64,000 nt of DNA from Cupriavidus sp. AU9028 (GTDB taxonomy: Bacteria > Pseudomonadota > Gammaproteobacteria > Burkholderiales > Burkholderiaceae): contig NZ_JAIMCG010000008.1 in NCBI RefSeq assembly GCF_019795295.1, positions 62,001-126,000 on the forward strand. Direction: 5' to 3'. Below are positions 52,901-64,000 of the stretch, in pieces. The notes under the pieces are model-generated. The model was not told the DNA's origin. It worked only from the letters and a program-made list of their open reading frames with translations, and searched no databases. A program made the translations under genes and the position numbers. Position 1 is the stretch's first letter. The number at the start of each line of letters is the position of its first letter.

Positions 52901-53873
52901 TTCCGAGCTGGCCGAGGCGCTGAAGTACGTCGACGAGCAGATGCTGACGGGCATGACGGACAGCCAGCGCCAGACCCTGCGACCGCTGCTGGTGCGGCCG
53001 CTGCTGCAGTCCTATGCGGTAACGATCCGGCCGGCAAGCGCGGAGATCAACAAGGTGTGGAACGCGCAGGTCTACCAGCCGTTCATGCAGACGCTGGCGG
53101 CGAAGTACCCGTTCGCGCCTGACGCGAGGATCGAAGCCAGCGCCGCCGAGATCGCGCAGGTGTTCGGTCCGGAAGGCGCGATCGCCCGCTTTGCCGGCAC
53201 TACCATCGGACCGCTATCGGTGCGCCGGGGCGACATGATCGCGCCGCGTACCTGGGGCGATCTTGGCCTGACCTTTGCGCCCGAGTTCACGACCAACTTC
53301 ACACGCTGGATCGCGCCGTTGACCGGCGGCTCCGCGACCGGTGCCGCGGCTGCGGCGCCGCAGACGGTGTTCCAGATCCTGCCCTCGCCGGCGGCCGGCA
53401 CCACGGAGTACACCATCGAGATCGACGGGCAACAGCTGCGGTACCGCAATACGCCGCCGCAATGGGCGAACTTCGTCTGGCCCAACCCGCAGGGTACGCC
53501 GGGCGCGCGTATCACGGCGACCACCTTCGATGGGCGCACGGTCGAGGTGCTCAGCGAGCCGGGCCGCTTCGGTCTGGAAAGGCTGATCGCGACCGCAACA
53601 CGCAAGCGCCGGCCCGATGGCGCCTTCGAGCTGTCGTGGACGCAAGGCGGCACCACGGTTGCAGTGGCGCTACGCATCGTCAGCAGCCCGCAGACGAGCG
53701 CAAACTCGGACGCGCCGCAAGGCCAGGGCCTGCGCGGCCTGAAGCTGCCGCAGACCGTTGCCGACGCCACGGTCCCCGCCGCCGCGCCGGCGCAGCCGCC
53801 CTCCGCAGCCTCCCCGGCTTCCGCCCCGCTGGCGCACGCCGCCGACGCTGTCCGCTCGGGAGATGCGCGATGA
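49968..53873 (+). CDS. tssM: TssM, T6SS inner-membrane channel protein (IcmF family)
   Basis: A 1301-residue IcmF/TssM protein. Two membrane helices lie near residues 18-55 and a third near 438 (FFGLVLTLGLLLGGWTWSYI). The cytoplasmic domain between them has a Walker A (GNPAAGKSTAVLNSG, about residue 128) and GILLDTAGRYS (about 172), so it keeps the nucleotide-binding motif that some TssM proteins lack. The large periplasmic part binds TssJ. The last 60 residues form an Ala/Pro-rich tail. The stop overlaps tagF as ATGA. Confidence 0.97.
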   Translation: MQRFLSFLTNSRTLSAIGVVALTLFLLLAADTFEVALKWVGVVLGAVLIAWLIAFAWRHYRARSASGKLGQLLEQQANEAAEQAPAEKRGEVEALRTRLLDAVKTIKTSRLGQLSGNEALYELPWYIVIGNPAAGKSTAVLNSGLQFPFADKNNAIIHGIGGTRNCDWFFTTEGILLDTAGRYSVHEEDRKEWLGFLDLLKRHRSRAPINGIVVTVSIPELTQSRPEFAIQLAKNLRQRVQELTERLEVFAPVYVMFTKADLITGFTEFFGDSDKHERDRVWGATLPFEPGEKHDAATLFDERFDELYDGLKEISVAQIAQQRNGKLSPGLLSFPLEFASIKPVLRAFLVTLFDENPFQYKPVFRGFYFTSAVQEASTTSAAAERIARRFGLKLDAAAHSREVFSKNGFFLRDLFSKVVFADRRTVRQFSSPVKTRMRLVTFFGLVLTLGLLLGGWTWSYIGNRQLTANVQADLDKIVKLQENRIDLQSRLEALDILQDRIEQLERFRADHPLALSLGLYQGDTLQHKLLDEYYNGLRQVMLKPVGESLERFLAEVNTQPDRLAQGSVLQASAPGNAATQSSNRDASAPALAAAAVDVTAALNAETKTARRYADASPTNVEDAYNALKTYLMLADKRHVEVAHLTDQVTRFWRGWLEENRGNMPREQLIRAAERNISFFLGRVNDDNWPLLESNLSLIDQTRENLRQVVRGMPARERAYAEIKARAATRFAPMTVARIVGDAGAQVVAGSYAVPGTFTREAWQQYVQPAIREAANKELQSKDWVLNVAARDDLTLEGSPEQIQKTLVSMYKNEYAREWQRFMQGVAVQEFRSFDQAVTTMNLLGDPVNSPIRKLIDTAYEQTSWDNPSIVNAGLKKARTGVIEWFKRWISRGTPSGMSVNVDSNSLASTEAGNLPMGPVGKEFSGLARIAVMRENDSLLRGYMEALSRVRTRFNTIRNQGDPGPGARQLMQQTLEGTGSELAEALKYVDEQMLTGMTDSQRQTLRPLLVRPLLQSYAVTIRPASAEINKVWNAQVYQPFMQTLAAKYPFAPDARIEASAAEIAQVFGPEGAIARFAGTTIGPLSVRRGDMIAPRTWGDLGLTFAPEFTTNFTRWIAPLTGGSATGAAAAAPQTVFQILPSPAAGTTEYTIEIDGQQLRYRNTPPQWANFVWPNPQGTPGARITATTFDGRTVEVLSEPGRFGLERLIATATRKRRPDGAFELSWTQGGTTVAVALRIVSSPQTSANSDAPQGQGLRGLKLPQTVADATVPAAAPAQPPSAASPASAPLAHAADAVRSGDAR

Positions 53874-54886
53874 ACCAGGCCACCCAGTTGCAGCTCGCCT
53901 ATTTCGGCAAACTCCCGTCCCGTGGCGACTTCGTCAAGAGCCCGAACCAGACCCGCCTGCTCGACACGCTCGATCGCTGGCTGTCGCAGGCCATGGAGCT
54001 GCTGGCCGAGGACGCGGGCTGGAAGACGCTCTACGATGCGTGGCAGCCGGTGCAGTTCGCCTTCCTCGGTTCGCAGAGCCGGCTGGCGATCGCCGGCGCG
54101 ATAATGGCCAGCAGCGACCAGTCGTCGCGCCGCTTTCCCTTCCTGGCCGCCGCTGCGCTGGAGATCGACCAGCCGCTGCCGTTCATCGCCCGCAGCCCGA
54201 TGGCGCTGACGCGGCTTTGGACGCGCGCCAGCCAGCAGATGCGCCAGTTGGTGGACGCGGCCGATCCCACCGAGGATCTGCGCAGCCTGGCGCAAACCCA
54301 GTTCGCCGTGGAGATTGGCGCCGGCGCGCAGGCCTACGACGCGAGCTTTCGCGATTTCACCGAATTCCAGACCGTGGCGGGACTGGAGCAGTTGCTGCGC
54401 GCGGACGGAAGGTCGCTATCGCTGCGCCGCCTGCTGCTGGCGCTGGGCATCCTGCTCGAGCCGGTGATGACGGCCGGCACCGCGCGCCTGGACAAAGGCC
54501 TGACGCTGCCGCTGCCGGCCGATCCGCTGTACCGGAGCCTGGTCGCCAGCTTCTGGCTCGAACTGGTCTCTGGTTTCCTGAAACGGGGGGACTTCGAGCT
54601 CGCGCTGTTCCTTGGCAAATTCGGCGGCACCGCCGCCCCTGGTGGGCATGCGCCCCGCGACCGGCTGGTAATCGGCTTCAACGGCGCGTCGTCGCGGACC
54701 TTGCACGGCGTGATGTCGCCGCTCGCCTATGGCGATGTCAATATCGACATCGACGATGCGCAGTGGGTCGATCAGCACGCGACGTCGCGCTACGGCGTCG
54801 CCAAGCTCGCCAGCTATCTGGAACAGCCGCAACTGTCGCTGCGCGCGGCGCTCGACACGTTCCGCGAAGTCTTCCTCGGAGAATGA
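53870..54886 (+). CDS. tagF: TagF, T6SS post-translational regulator
   Basis: A 338-residue TagF family protein: LAYFGKLPSRGDFVKS near the start is the family signature, followed by FLGSQSRLAIAGAIMASSDQ and SSRRFPFLA. The C-terminal domain includes DRLVIGFNGASSRTLHGVMS. TagF is known as a repressor of T6SS firing, in some species linked to the PpkA/PppA/Fha pathway; none of those partners is in this window. It overlaps both tssM and the next gene. Confidence 0.92.
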   Translation: MNQATQLQLAYFGKLPSRGDFVKSPNQTRLLDTLDRWLSQAMELLAEDAGWKTLYDAWQPVQFAFLGSQSRLAIAGAIMASSDQSSRRFPFLAAAALEIDQPLPFIARSPMALTRLWTRASQQMRQLVDAADPTEDLRSLAQTQFAVEIGAGAQAYDASFRDFTEFQTVAGLEQLLRADGRSLSLRRLLLALGILLEPVMTAGTARLDKGLTLPLPADPLYRSLVASFWLELVSGFLKRGDFELALFLGKFGGTAAPGGHAPRDRLVIGFNGASSRTLHGVMSPLAYGDVNIDIDDAQWVDQHATSRYGVAKLASYLEQPQLSLRAALDTFREVFLGE

Positions 54887-55725
54887 ACATGTCCTCGGAA
54901 CTCATGGCAGGCGCTGCCGCGATCCTCGCCGTGTCCCTCGGTCTGCTGACGGCCACCGGCGCACTCGCGCAGACCGGCCCGGCCCCGGCCACGCCGGCTG
55001 CGCAGCCAGCCATTGCGCCCAGCAGCACCAGCGGACGCGTGGTGGCTGGCGGCGCCGTACCGGACGAAGCCACCAAGGCGGAGGTGCTGGCGCGCCTGCG
55101 CGAGCTGTACGGCGCGGCGAACGTGGTGGATCAGATCGAAGTCGGGGGCGTGGTGTCGCCGCCGAACTGGAGCGCCAACGTGCGCAAGGTGCTGTCCCCG
55201 CAAATCAAGCAGGTTCGCCGGGGCCAGCTGAGTGTCAACGGGACGCAGATCGCCGTTTACGGCGATGTCGCCGACGAGGGACAACGCCAGCAGATCGTCA
55301 CGGAGATGTCCGCGGGGCTCGGGCAGACGTATACCGTCAAGAACGGTCTGCGCGTCCCTGCCACGAACGGGCAGGATCTGCTGGACAAGACGCTGGCCAA
55401 CCGCATCATCGAATTCGAGACCGGCAGTGCGACGCTCACGCCGAAGGGCCGGCTGATTCTCGACGAGATGGCCGGCGTGCTGCCCAGGTTGACCGGTCGC
55501 AAGATCGAGATCGTCGGACACACCGACAATTCGGGCAATCGCGCGCTGAACCTGACGCTGTCCCAATCGCGTGCCGAAACGGTCAAGAGCTATCTGGCCG
55601 GCAAGGGGGTCGACCCGGCGTCGCTGTCCGCCGTGGGCGTGGGGCCGGACCAGCCGATCGCGCCGAACGACAAGGAAGAGAATCGCGCGCGCAACCGCCG
55701 CATCGAGTTCAGGGCAAGCCAGTAA
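54883..55725 (+). CDS. OmpA-like peptidoglycan-binding protein
   Basis: A 280-residue exported protein: the signal peptide ends TGALAQ, followed by a Pro/Ala linker, a BON-like domain (residues about 60-155, EVLARLRELYGAANVVDQIE and GTQIAVYGDVADEGQ), and a C-terminal OmpA domain with IEIVGHTDNSGNRALNLTLS and the ending NRRIEF. OmpA domains bind the peptidoglycan stem peptide. Because TssL here lacks such a domain, this protein probably anchors the complex to the wall. ATG at 54883 overlaps the tagF stop; ATG at 54889 is equally possible. Confidence 0.88.
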   Translation: MNMSSELMAGAAAILAVSLGLLTATGALAQTGPAPATPAAQPAIAPSSTSGRVVAGGAVPDEATKAEVLARLRELYGAANVVDQIEVGGVVSPPNWSANVRKVLSPQIKQVRRGQLSVNGTQIAVYGDVADEGQRQQIVTEMSAGLGQTYTVKNGLRVPATNGQDLLDKTLANRIIEFETGSATLTPKGRLILDEMAGVLPRLTGRKIEIVGHTDNSGNRALNLTLSQSRAETVKSYLAGKGVDPASLSAVGVGPDQPIAPNDKEENRARNRRIEFRASQ

Positions 55726-55800
55726 CGGAGCTGGCGAGGCGGGGCCGGACGACATCGCCGCGGCGCCGCTGCCGGCCGCCCCGCCCGATCGCCGGCCCGC

Positions 55801-56889
55801 TCAATCGCTGCCTTCGGTGTCGGGCATCACGCCCAGCAGTTCCTCGATCTGCGACAGCGTCGCATCGTCCTTGACCACCGTGCGCAGCCATGCGTGCAGC
55901 GGCATCTCGCCCCACTTCGCGGCGCGGGCGGCCAGATACGCCACCGGGCTGTGCGGCTCGGTACGGCGGAAGAAGTCGGCCACCTCGCGCAATTGCGCCA
56001 GCGCCTGCTGGCGGTTGCGGATGGGGCCTCCGCCCACTGCCGCCGATTCGGCCGGAACGGCGGCAACGGCGGTCTTCATCATCGCTGCGTGCCCCATCGC
56101 ATCGCCCTCCTTCTGCTGACCGGCGCCCCCGAGGGGCTTGCCGACAAAACGTTCAAGCAGCGCCCTGACCGCCTCCAGCGCTTCCCTGGCCTGGCGGAAG
56201 GTGGGCGAATCGTCCCCTGCCCTGGCGTCCAGGACATCGGCCAGCCGGCTCAGCGCCTGCTGGCAGCCGACCACATCCTGCAGCAGCCCGGCATGGACGC
56301 CGGCCGCCGTCGCCTTGCGCGCGGCCTCGAAGGCGTCCTGCGTGACCTTGCCTTGCGACAGCTCGTCGGCATGGTCCGGGTCGCGCCGGATCGCCTCGGT
56401 CAGCGCCGTCGCTACCTCCCAATCCACATAGCCATAGCCGCCGGCCGTCTCGTCCACCAGCGGAATCTCGCGAATCAGCGCGCGGGAGCGCGCCGCCAGC
56501 CAGGCGACGCTGCCCGTGCGTACTTCGAGGTCGTCGTCGTCGGCGCGGGGATGCAGCCGGTCCCAGAAGCTTTCGCACAGCCTGGCGCACAGCGTGTAGC
56601 CATCGGCGAGGCCAGCGAAGCCGCGGGTCCTGGCCAGTGCTTCGGTCAGCCACACCGCCAGGCGCAGGTCCTTGGTGCGCTCGGCCAGCAACTGCGAAGA
56701 CAACTCGACCACCAGCCGCCAGTCCGCCTCCTTCAGCTCGGTCACCCATTCGCCCTGGTCCAGCGAGGGGTCGTCGAAGCGGCGGGCCTCCTGGATGCGG
56801 TCGAACTCGGCGGAAAAGAGCAGATCCTCGCCGCACGGGTCGGCGCCGGCAATCGGTTGAAGCAAACGGTCGAAAGGAAGAGTCGCCAT
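55801..56889 (-). CDS. tssA: TssA, T6SS assembly protein (ImpA N-terminal type)
   Basis: A 362-residue protein with the ImpA N-terminal domain: QPIAGADPCGEDLLFSAEFD, LKEADWRLVVELSSQLL and KDLRLAVWLTEALARTRGF. The C-terminal region ends in PHSPVAYLAARAAKWGEMPL. TssA primes sheath and tube polymerisation at the baseplate. It is transcribed toward the ompA gene and separated from purL upstream by a strong terminator, so it needs its own promoter in the 130 bases between them. Confidence 0.93.
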   Translation of the reverse strand: MATLPFDRLLQPIAGADPCGEDLLFSAEFDRIQEARRFDDPSLDQGEWVTELKEADWRLVVELSSQLLAERTKDLRLAVWLTEALARTRGFAGLADGYTLCARLCESFWDRLHPRADDDDLEVRTGSVAWLAARSRALIREIPLVDETAGGYGYVDWEVATALTEAIRRDPDHADELSQGKVTQDAFEAARKATAAGVHAGLLQDVVGCQQALSRLADVLDARAGDDSPTFRQAREALEAVRALLERFVGKPLGGAGQQKEGDAMGHAAMMKTAVAAVPAESAAVGGGPIRNRQQALAQLREVADFFRRTEPHSPVAYLAARAAKWGEMPLHAWLRTVVKDDATLSQIEELLGVMPDTEGSD

Positions 56890-56953
56890 ATCAGCCAGCC
56901 AGGATGGAATTGGCGGCTAGTGTAGCGTGCGCGTGCTGTGCAGCCAACGCCAT

Positions 56954-56987
56954 GAAAAAACCCCGGGGCCTGTCGGCTCCCGGGGTC
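56954..56987 (-). terminator. Rho-independent terminator after purL
   Basis: On the minus strand an ACCCCGGG/CCCGGGGT stem is followed by a run of six T, 32 bases after the purL stop. It separates purL from tssA. Confidence 0.85.
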
Positions 56988-57018
56988 GGATACGGCAAGC
57001 GCGTCGCGGCGCCGAGCC

Positions 57019-61065
<4,047 letters not shown>

Positions 61066-61302
61066 GATTCGAGCGGTCGGGAGGCGATGGAGGTGGGACT
61101 GCGGCCGGGGGACCGGCCGTGGCGCGGGTGGTGATCCGGCGGATCGGACCCCTGCGCCAGCCGGCGGAGCCGGCAAAACCGCTATTGTACCCTGCCGGGG
61201 GGAATCGCTGCCGGGGGCGAGGTGGAGGGAAGCGGCGGGGGCGGCACGTGTGGTGCTGCCATGGGGCTTGCTTGAGCGCCGTGCGGGGAATGGGCGCCCA
61301 AT

Positions 61303-61420
61303 GCCCTCTCCCCCGCCCCCTCTCCCGCAGGCGGGAGAGGGGAGAACACCGGCGGTTAAGCGCAACGCTGGCGGTTCGCTCCCCCCTCCCGCTTGCGGGA
61401 GAGGGGCCTGGGGAGAGGGC
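61303..61420. repeat. REP-like GC palindromes between purL and the oxoprolinase gene
   Basis: Two hairpins of the same type (CCCCTCTCCCGC with GCGGGAGAGGGG at 61317-61342; CCCTCCCGC with GCGGGAGAGG at 61384-61405) lie inside an outer inverted repeat (GCCCTCTCCCC at one end, GGGGAGAGGGC at the other). This looks like the dispersed CTCTCCCGC-type intergenic repeat seen in beta-proteobacteria. The rest of the 61066-61437 gap shows no gene. Confidence 0.75.
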
Positions 61421-61437
61421 AACGGGTGCCCGCCACC

Positions 61438-64000
61438 CTACTGCGCCCCGTACCCCCCGCCGCCCGGGGTTTCAATCACGAATACATCCCCCGCCGCCAT
61501 CTCCGTGCGCGCCACGTGCGGCAGCACTTCCTCCCGGCCGTCCGCGCGTACCACCAGATTGCGCCCCAGCGCCCCCGGCTCGCCCCCGGCCATGCCGAAC
61601 GGCGCATAGATCCGGTTGTTCGACAGGATCGACGCCGTCATCGGCTCCAGGAACCGCACGCGCCGCACGCCGCCATTGCCGCCATGCCAGCGCCCCTTCC
61701 CGCCCGAGCCGTGCCGGATCTCGTAGCTGTCCAGCCGCACCGGGAAGCGCCATTCCAGCACCTCCGGATCGGTCAGCCGGGAGTTGGTCATGTTGGTCTG
61801 CACCACATCGCAGCCGTCGAACCCGTCGCCCGCGCCGCTGCCGCCCGAGATCGTCTCGTAGTACTGGTAGCGATCGTTGCCGAAGGTGAAGTTGTTCATG
61901 GTCCCCTGGCTGGCCGCCACCACGCCCAGCGCGCCGTACAGCGCGTTGGTGATGCACGAGGACGTCTCCACGTTGCCTGACACCACCGAGGCCGGGTAGC
62001 GCGGATTGAGCATCGACCCTTCCGGAATGATGACGTGCAGCGGCTTCAGGCAGCCGGCGTTCAGCGGAATATCCTGATCGACGAGCGTGCGGAACACATA
62101 CAGCACCGCCGCCATGCACACCGCCCTGGGCGCGTTGAAATTGTTGGCAAGCTGCTCCGAGGTGCCGGTGAAGTCGACCACGGCCTCGCGTCGCTCCCGG
62201 TCGACGCTGACCTTCACGCGAATCTGCGCGCCGTTGTCCAGCGGATAGCAATACTCGCCGTCCTTCAATGCCGTGATCACGCGCCGCACCGCCTCCTCGG
62301 CGTTGTCCTGCACGTGGCCCATGTAGGCGCGCACCACGTCCAGCCCGAAATGGGCCACCATCTTGCGCAGTTCCTCGACGCCCTTGGCGTTCGCTGCCAC
62401 CTGGGCGCGCAGGTCGGCCATGTTCTGCTCGGCATTGCGGGCCGGGTAACGCGCGCCGGCCAGCAGCGCGCGCATGCCGGCGTCGTTCAGCACGCCGCCA
62501 TCGACCAGCAGGAAATTGTCGATCAGCACGCCCTCCTGCTCGACCTCGGTGGAATCCGGCGGCATCGAGCCCGGTGTAATGCCGCCGATGTCGGCGTGAT
62601 GCCCGCGCGAGCCGACGTAGAACAGCACCTCGCGCCCGCCCGCATCGAAGACCGGCGTGATGACGGTGACATCGGGCAGGTGGGTGCCGCCGTTGTACGG
62701 GTCGTTGAGCACGTACACGTCGCCGTCCTTCATCCGTCCGGCATTGCGCGCGATCACCGTCTTGATGCTCTCGCCCATCGAGCCCAGATGCACGGGCATG
62801 TGCGGCGCATTGGCGATCAGGTTGCCATCGCCATCGAAGATGGCGCAGGAGAAATCCAGCCGCTCCTTGATGTTGACCGAATACGCCGTGTTCTGCAGGC
62901 GCAGTCCCATCTGCTCGGCGATCGACATGAAGAGGTTGTTGAACACCTCCAGCATCACCGGGTCCGCACCGGTACCGATGGCACGCCGCTGCGGGCGGGG
63001 CACCACCCGGGTCAGCACCAGGTGATCGAGCGGCGTGACCTCGGCCAGCCAGCCCGGCTCGACCACGGTGGTCGCGTTCTGCTCGGCGATGATGGCCGGC
63101 CCCGGCAGCCGGTCGCCCGGACGCAGCGTCTCGCGCAGATACAGCGCGGTGTCGTGCCATTGCCCGCCGCTGAACATCCGCACGGTGCTGGTGGCGGCTG
63201 CCTCCCCACTGCGCGGCGACTGCGCCGCCGGGCGCTCGTCCGGTGCCTGCGCCACGCCGATCGCTTCCACCGACACCGCCTCGGCGATCAGCGCCTTGTC
63301 CGGCATCAGGAAGGCGTAGCGCTGCCGATAGGCGGCCTCGAACGCGATGCGCATGGCGGCGGCATCGCCGAACGGCACTATCAGCGCGGAGTCGGTGCCG
63401 TCATAGCGCAGATGCACGCGGCGCAGCACCTCGATGCGTCCGGCCTCCTCGCCCTGCTCCAGCAGTTCGTCGCGCGCCTGCTGCGCAAGGATGTCGAGAC
63501 TCGACGCCAACGACGCGACCGCGTCCTGGTCCAGCCGCGCCTCGATGGTCAGCTCCCGCATCGCGGTGCGGTCGGCCAGCCCCATGCCATAGGCCGACAG
63601 AACGCCGGCAAGCGGATGCACGAACACCGTTTGCATGCCCAGTGCATCGGCCACCAGGCAGGCGTGCTGACCGCCCGCGCCACCGAAGGTGGTCAGGGTG
63701 TAGCCGGTGACATCGTGCCCGCGCTGCACCGAGATCTGCTTGATCGCGTTGGCCATGTTGCCCACCGCGATCTCGATGAAGCCCTCGGCCACCTGCTCGG
63801 GGGTGCGCGCGTCGCCGGTCGCCTCGGCGATCCGCGCCGCCAGTTCCTCGAATCGTGCCACGACGGTGTCGCGGTCCAGCGGTGCATCGGCGGCCGGTCC
63901 GAACACCGAGGGGAAGTGCGCCGGCTGGATCTTGCCCAGCATCACGTTGCAGTCGGTCACCGCCAGCGGCCCGCCGCGGCGGTAGCTTGCCGGTCCCGGA
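61438..64000 (-). CDS. 5-oxoprolinase / hydantoinase HyuA-HyuB fusion (N-terminus outside window)
   Basis: An open frame of 853 codons that continues past the right edge (the frame stays open to 64000 and reads [17 protein letters not shown] at the edge). The first part is the end of the HyuA-type ATP-binding half ([20 protein letters not shown]). From about 62,960 downward it is HyuB-type: [37 protein letters not shown], and the glycine-rich ending [10 protein letters not shown]. Such fused proteins hydrolyse 5-oxoproline to glutamate using ATP, or act on related hydantoins. Substrate cannot be told from sequence alone. Confidence 0.92.
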   Translation of the reverse strand, partial: PGPASYRRGGPLAVTDCNVMLGKIQPAHFPSVFGPAADAPLDRDTVVARFEELAARIAEATGDARTPEQVAEGFIEIAVGNMANAIKQISVQRGHDVTGYTLTTFGGAGGQHACLVADALGMQTVFVHPLAGVLSAYGMGLADRTAMRELTIEARLDQDAVASLASSLDILAQQARDELLEQGEEAGRIEVLRRVHLRYDGTDSALIVPFGDAAAMRIAFEAAYRQRYAFLMPDKALIAEAVSVEAIGVAQAPDERPAAQSPRSGEAAATSTVRMFSGGQWHDTALYLRETLRPGDRLPGPAIIAEQNATTVVEPGWLAEVTPLDHLVLTRVVPRPQRRAIGTGADPVMLEVFNNLFMSIAEQMGLRLQNTAYSVNIKERLDFSCAIFDGDGNLIANAPHMPVHLGSMGESIKTVIARNAGRMKDGDVYVLNDPYNGGTHLPDVTVITPVFDAGGREVLFYVGSRGHHADIGGITPGSMPPDSTEVEQEGVLIDNFLLVDGGVLNDAGMRALLAGARYPARNAEQNMADLRAQVAANAKGVEELRKMVAHFGLDVVRAYMGHVQDNAEEAVRRVITALKDGEYCYPLDNGAQIRVKVSVDRERREAVVDFTGTSEQLANNFNAPRAVCMAAVLYVFRTLVDQDIPLNAGCLKPLHVIIPEGSMLNPRYPASVVSGNVETSSCITNALYGALGVVAASQGTMNNFTFGNDRYQYYETISGGSGAGDGFDGCDVVQTNMTNSRLTDPEVLEWRFPVRLDSYEIRHGSGGKGRWHGGNGGVRRVRFLEPMTASILSNNRIYAPFGMAGGEPGALGRNLVVRADGREEVLPHVARTEMAAGDVFVIETPGGGGYGAQ

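Overview
The window is GC-rich, densely packed chromosome from a beta-proteobacterium. SlyX, PurL, a fused 5-oxoprolinase and a complete Burkholderia/Ralstonia-style type VI secretion locus point to Burkholderiaceae, most plausibly Cupriavidus or a close relative. The genus is an inference from family resemblance and composition; no search was run.

Layout: positions 1-3.6 kb hold housekeeping and accessory genes: a parvulin-type prolyl isomerase tail, a DUF1439-type exported protein, SlyX, an EamA transporter and an orphan gene resembling MuF-C/PBECR phage-type toxin domains. From 3.7 to 56.9 kb lies one large type VI secretion system (T6SS) locus with all thirteen core components: TssA, B, C, D (Hcp), E, F, G, H (ClpV), I (VgrG, three copies), J, K, L and M. 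Accessories are TagF, a PAAR tip, an OmpA-like protein, a TPR lipoprotein and a membrane-anchored M15 peptidase. Two divergent promoter regions, near 22.0 kb and 46.9 kb, organise it. The left arm, on the minus strand, runs TPR lipoprotein-tssB-tssC-hcp-tssE-tssF-tssG-clpV-vgrG1 and ends in a VasX/BTH_I2691-like effector operon. The right arm, on the plus strand, runs tssJ-tssK-tssL-vgrG2-effector-immunity array. The outer right block carries the M15 peptidase, PAAR, an unknown membrane protein, tssM, tagF and ompA, with tssA convergent. From 57 to 64 kb are purL and a 5-oxoprolinase that runs off the window edge.

The most unusual part is 27.7-45.8 kb, where two effector modules have been expanded and scrambled. 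(1) A VgrG2-linked effector with a membrane-spanning middle and a possible ADP-ribosyltransferase-like C-terminus is followed by six tandem copies of one large immunity-like gene. Two copies are intact, two are frameshifted, one is truncated and one is almost erased. (2) A VgrG3-linked lipase (LCAT/PGAP1-like, Tle4-type) and its Tli4-type lipoprotein immunity gene appear as two lipase genes, four Tli4 genes in two alternating classes, two remnants of lipase 3' ends and an orphan copy of the VgrG C-terminal extension. A mosaic junction at 34.4-34.7 kb joins the two arrays. The sequence therefore preserves a record of module duplication, recombination at VgrG ends, toxin loss and immunity retention.

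The three VgrG proteins appear to carry cargo in different ways. VgrG1 lacks an extension and is followed by a DUF4123-like adaptor gene, which is frameshifted here. VgrG2 and VgrG3 end in different transthyretin-like extensions, each placed directly before its effector gene.
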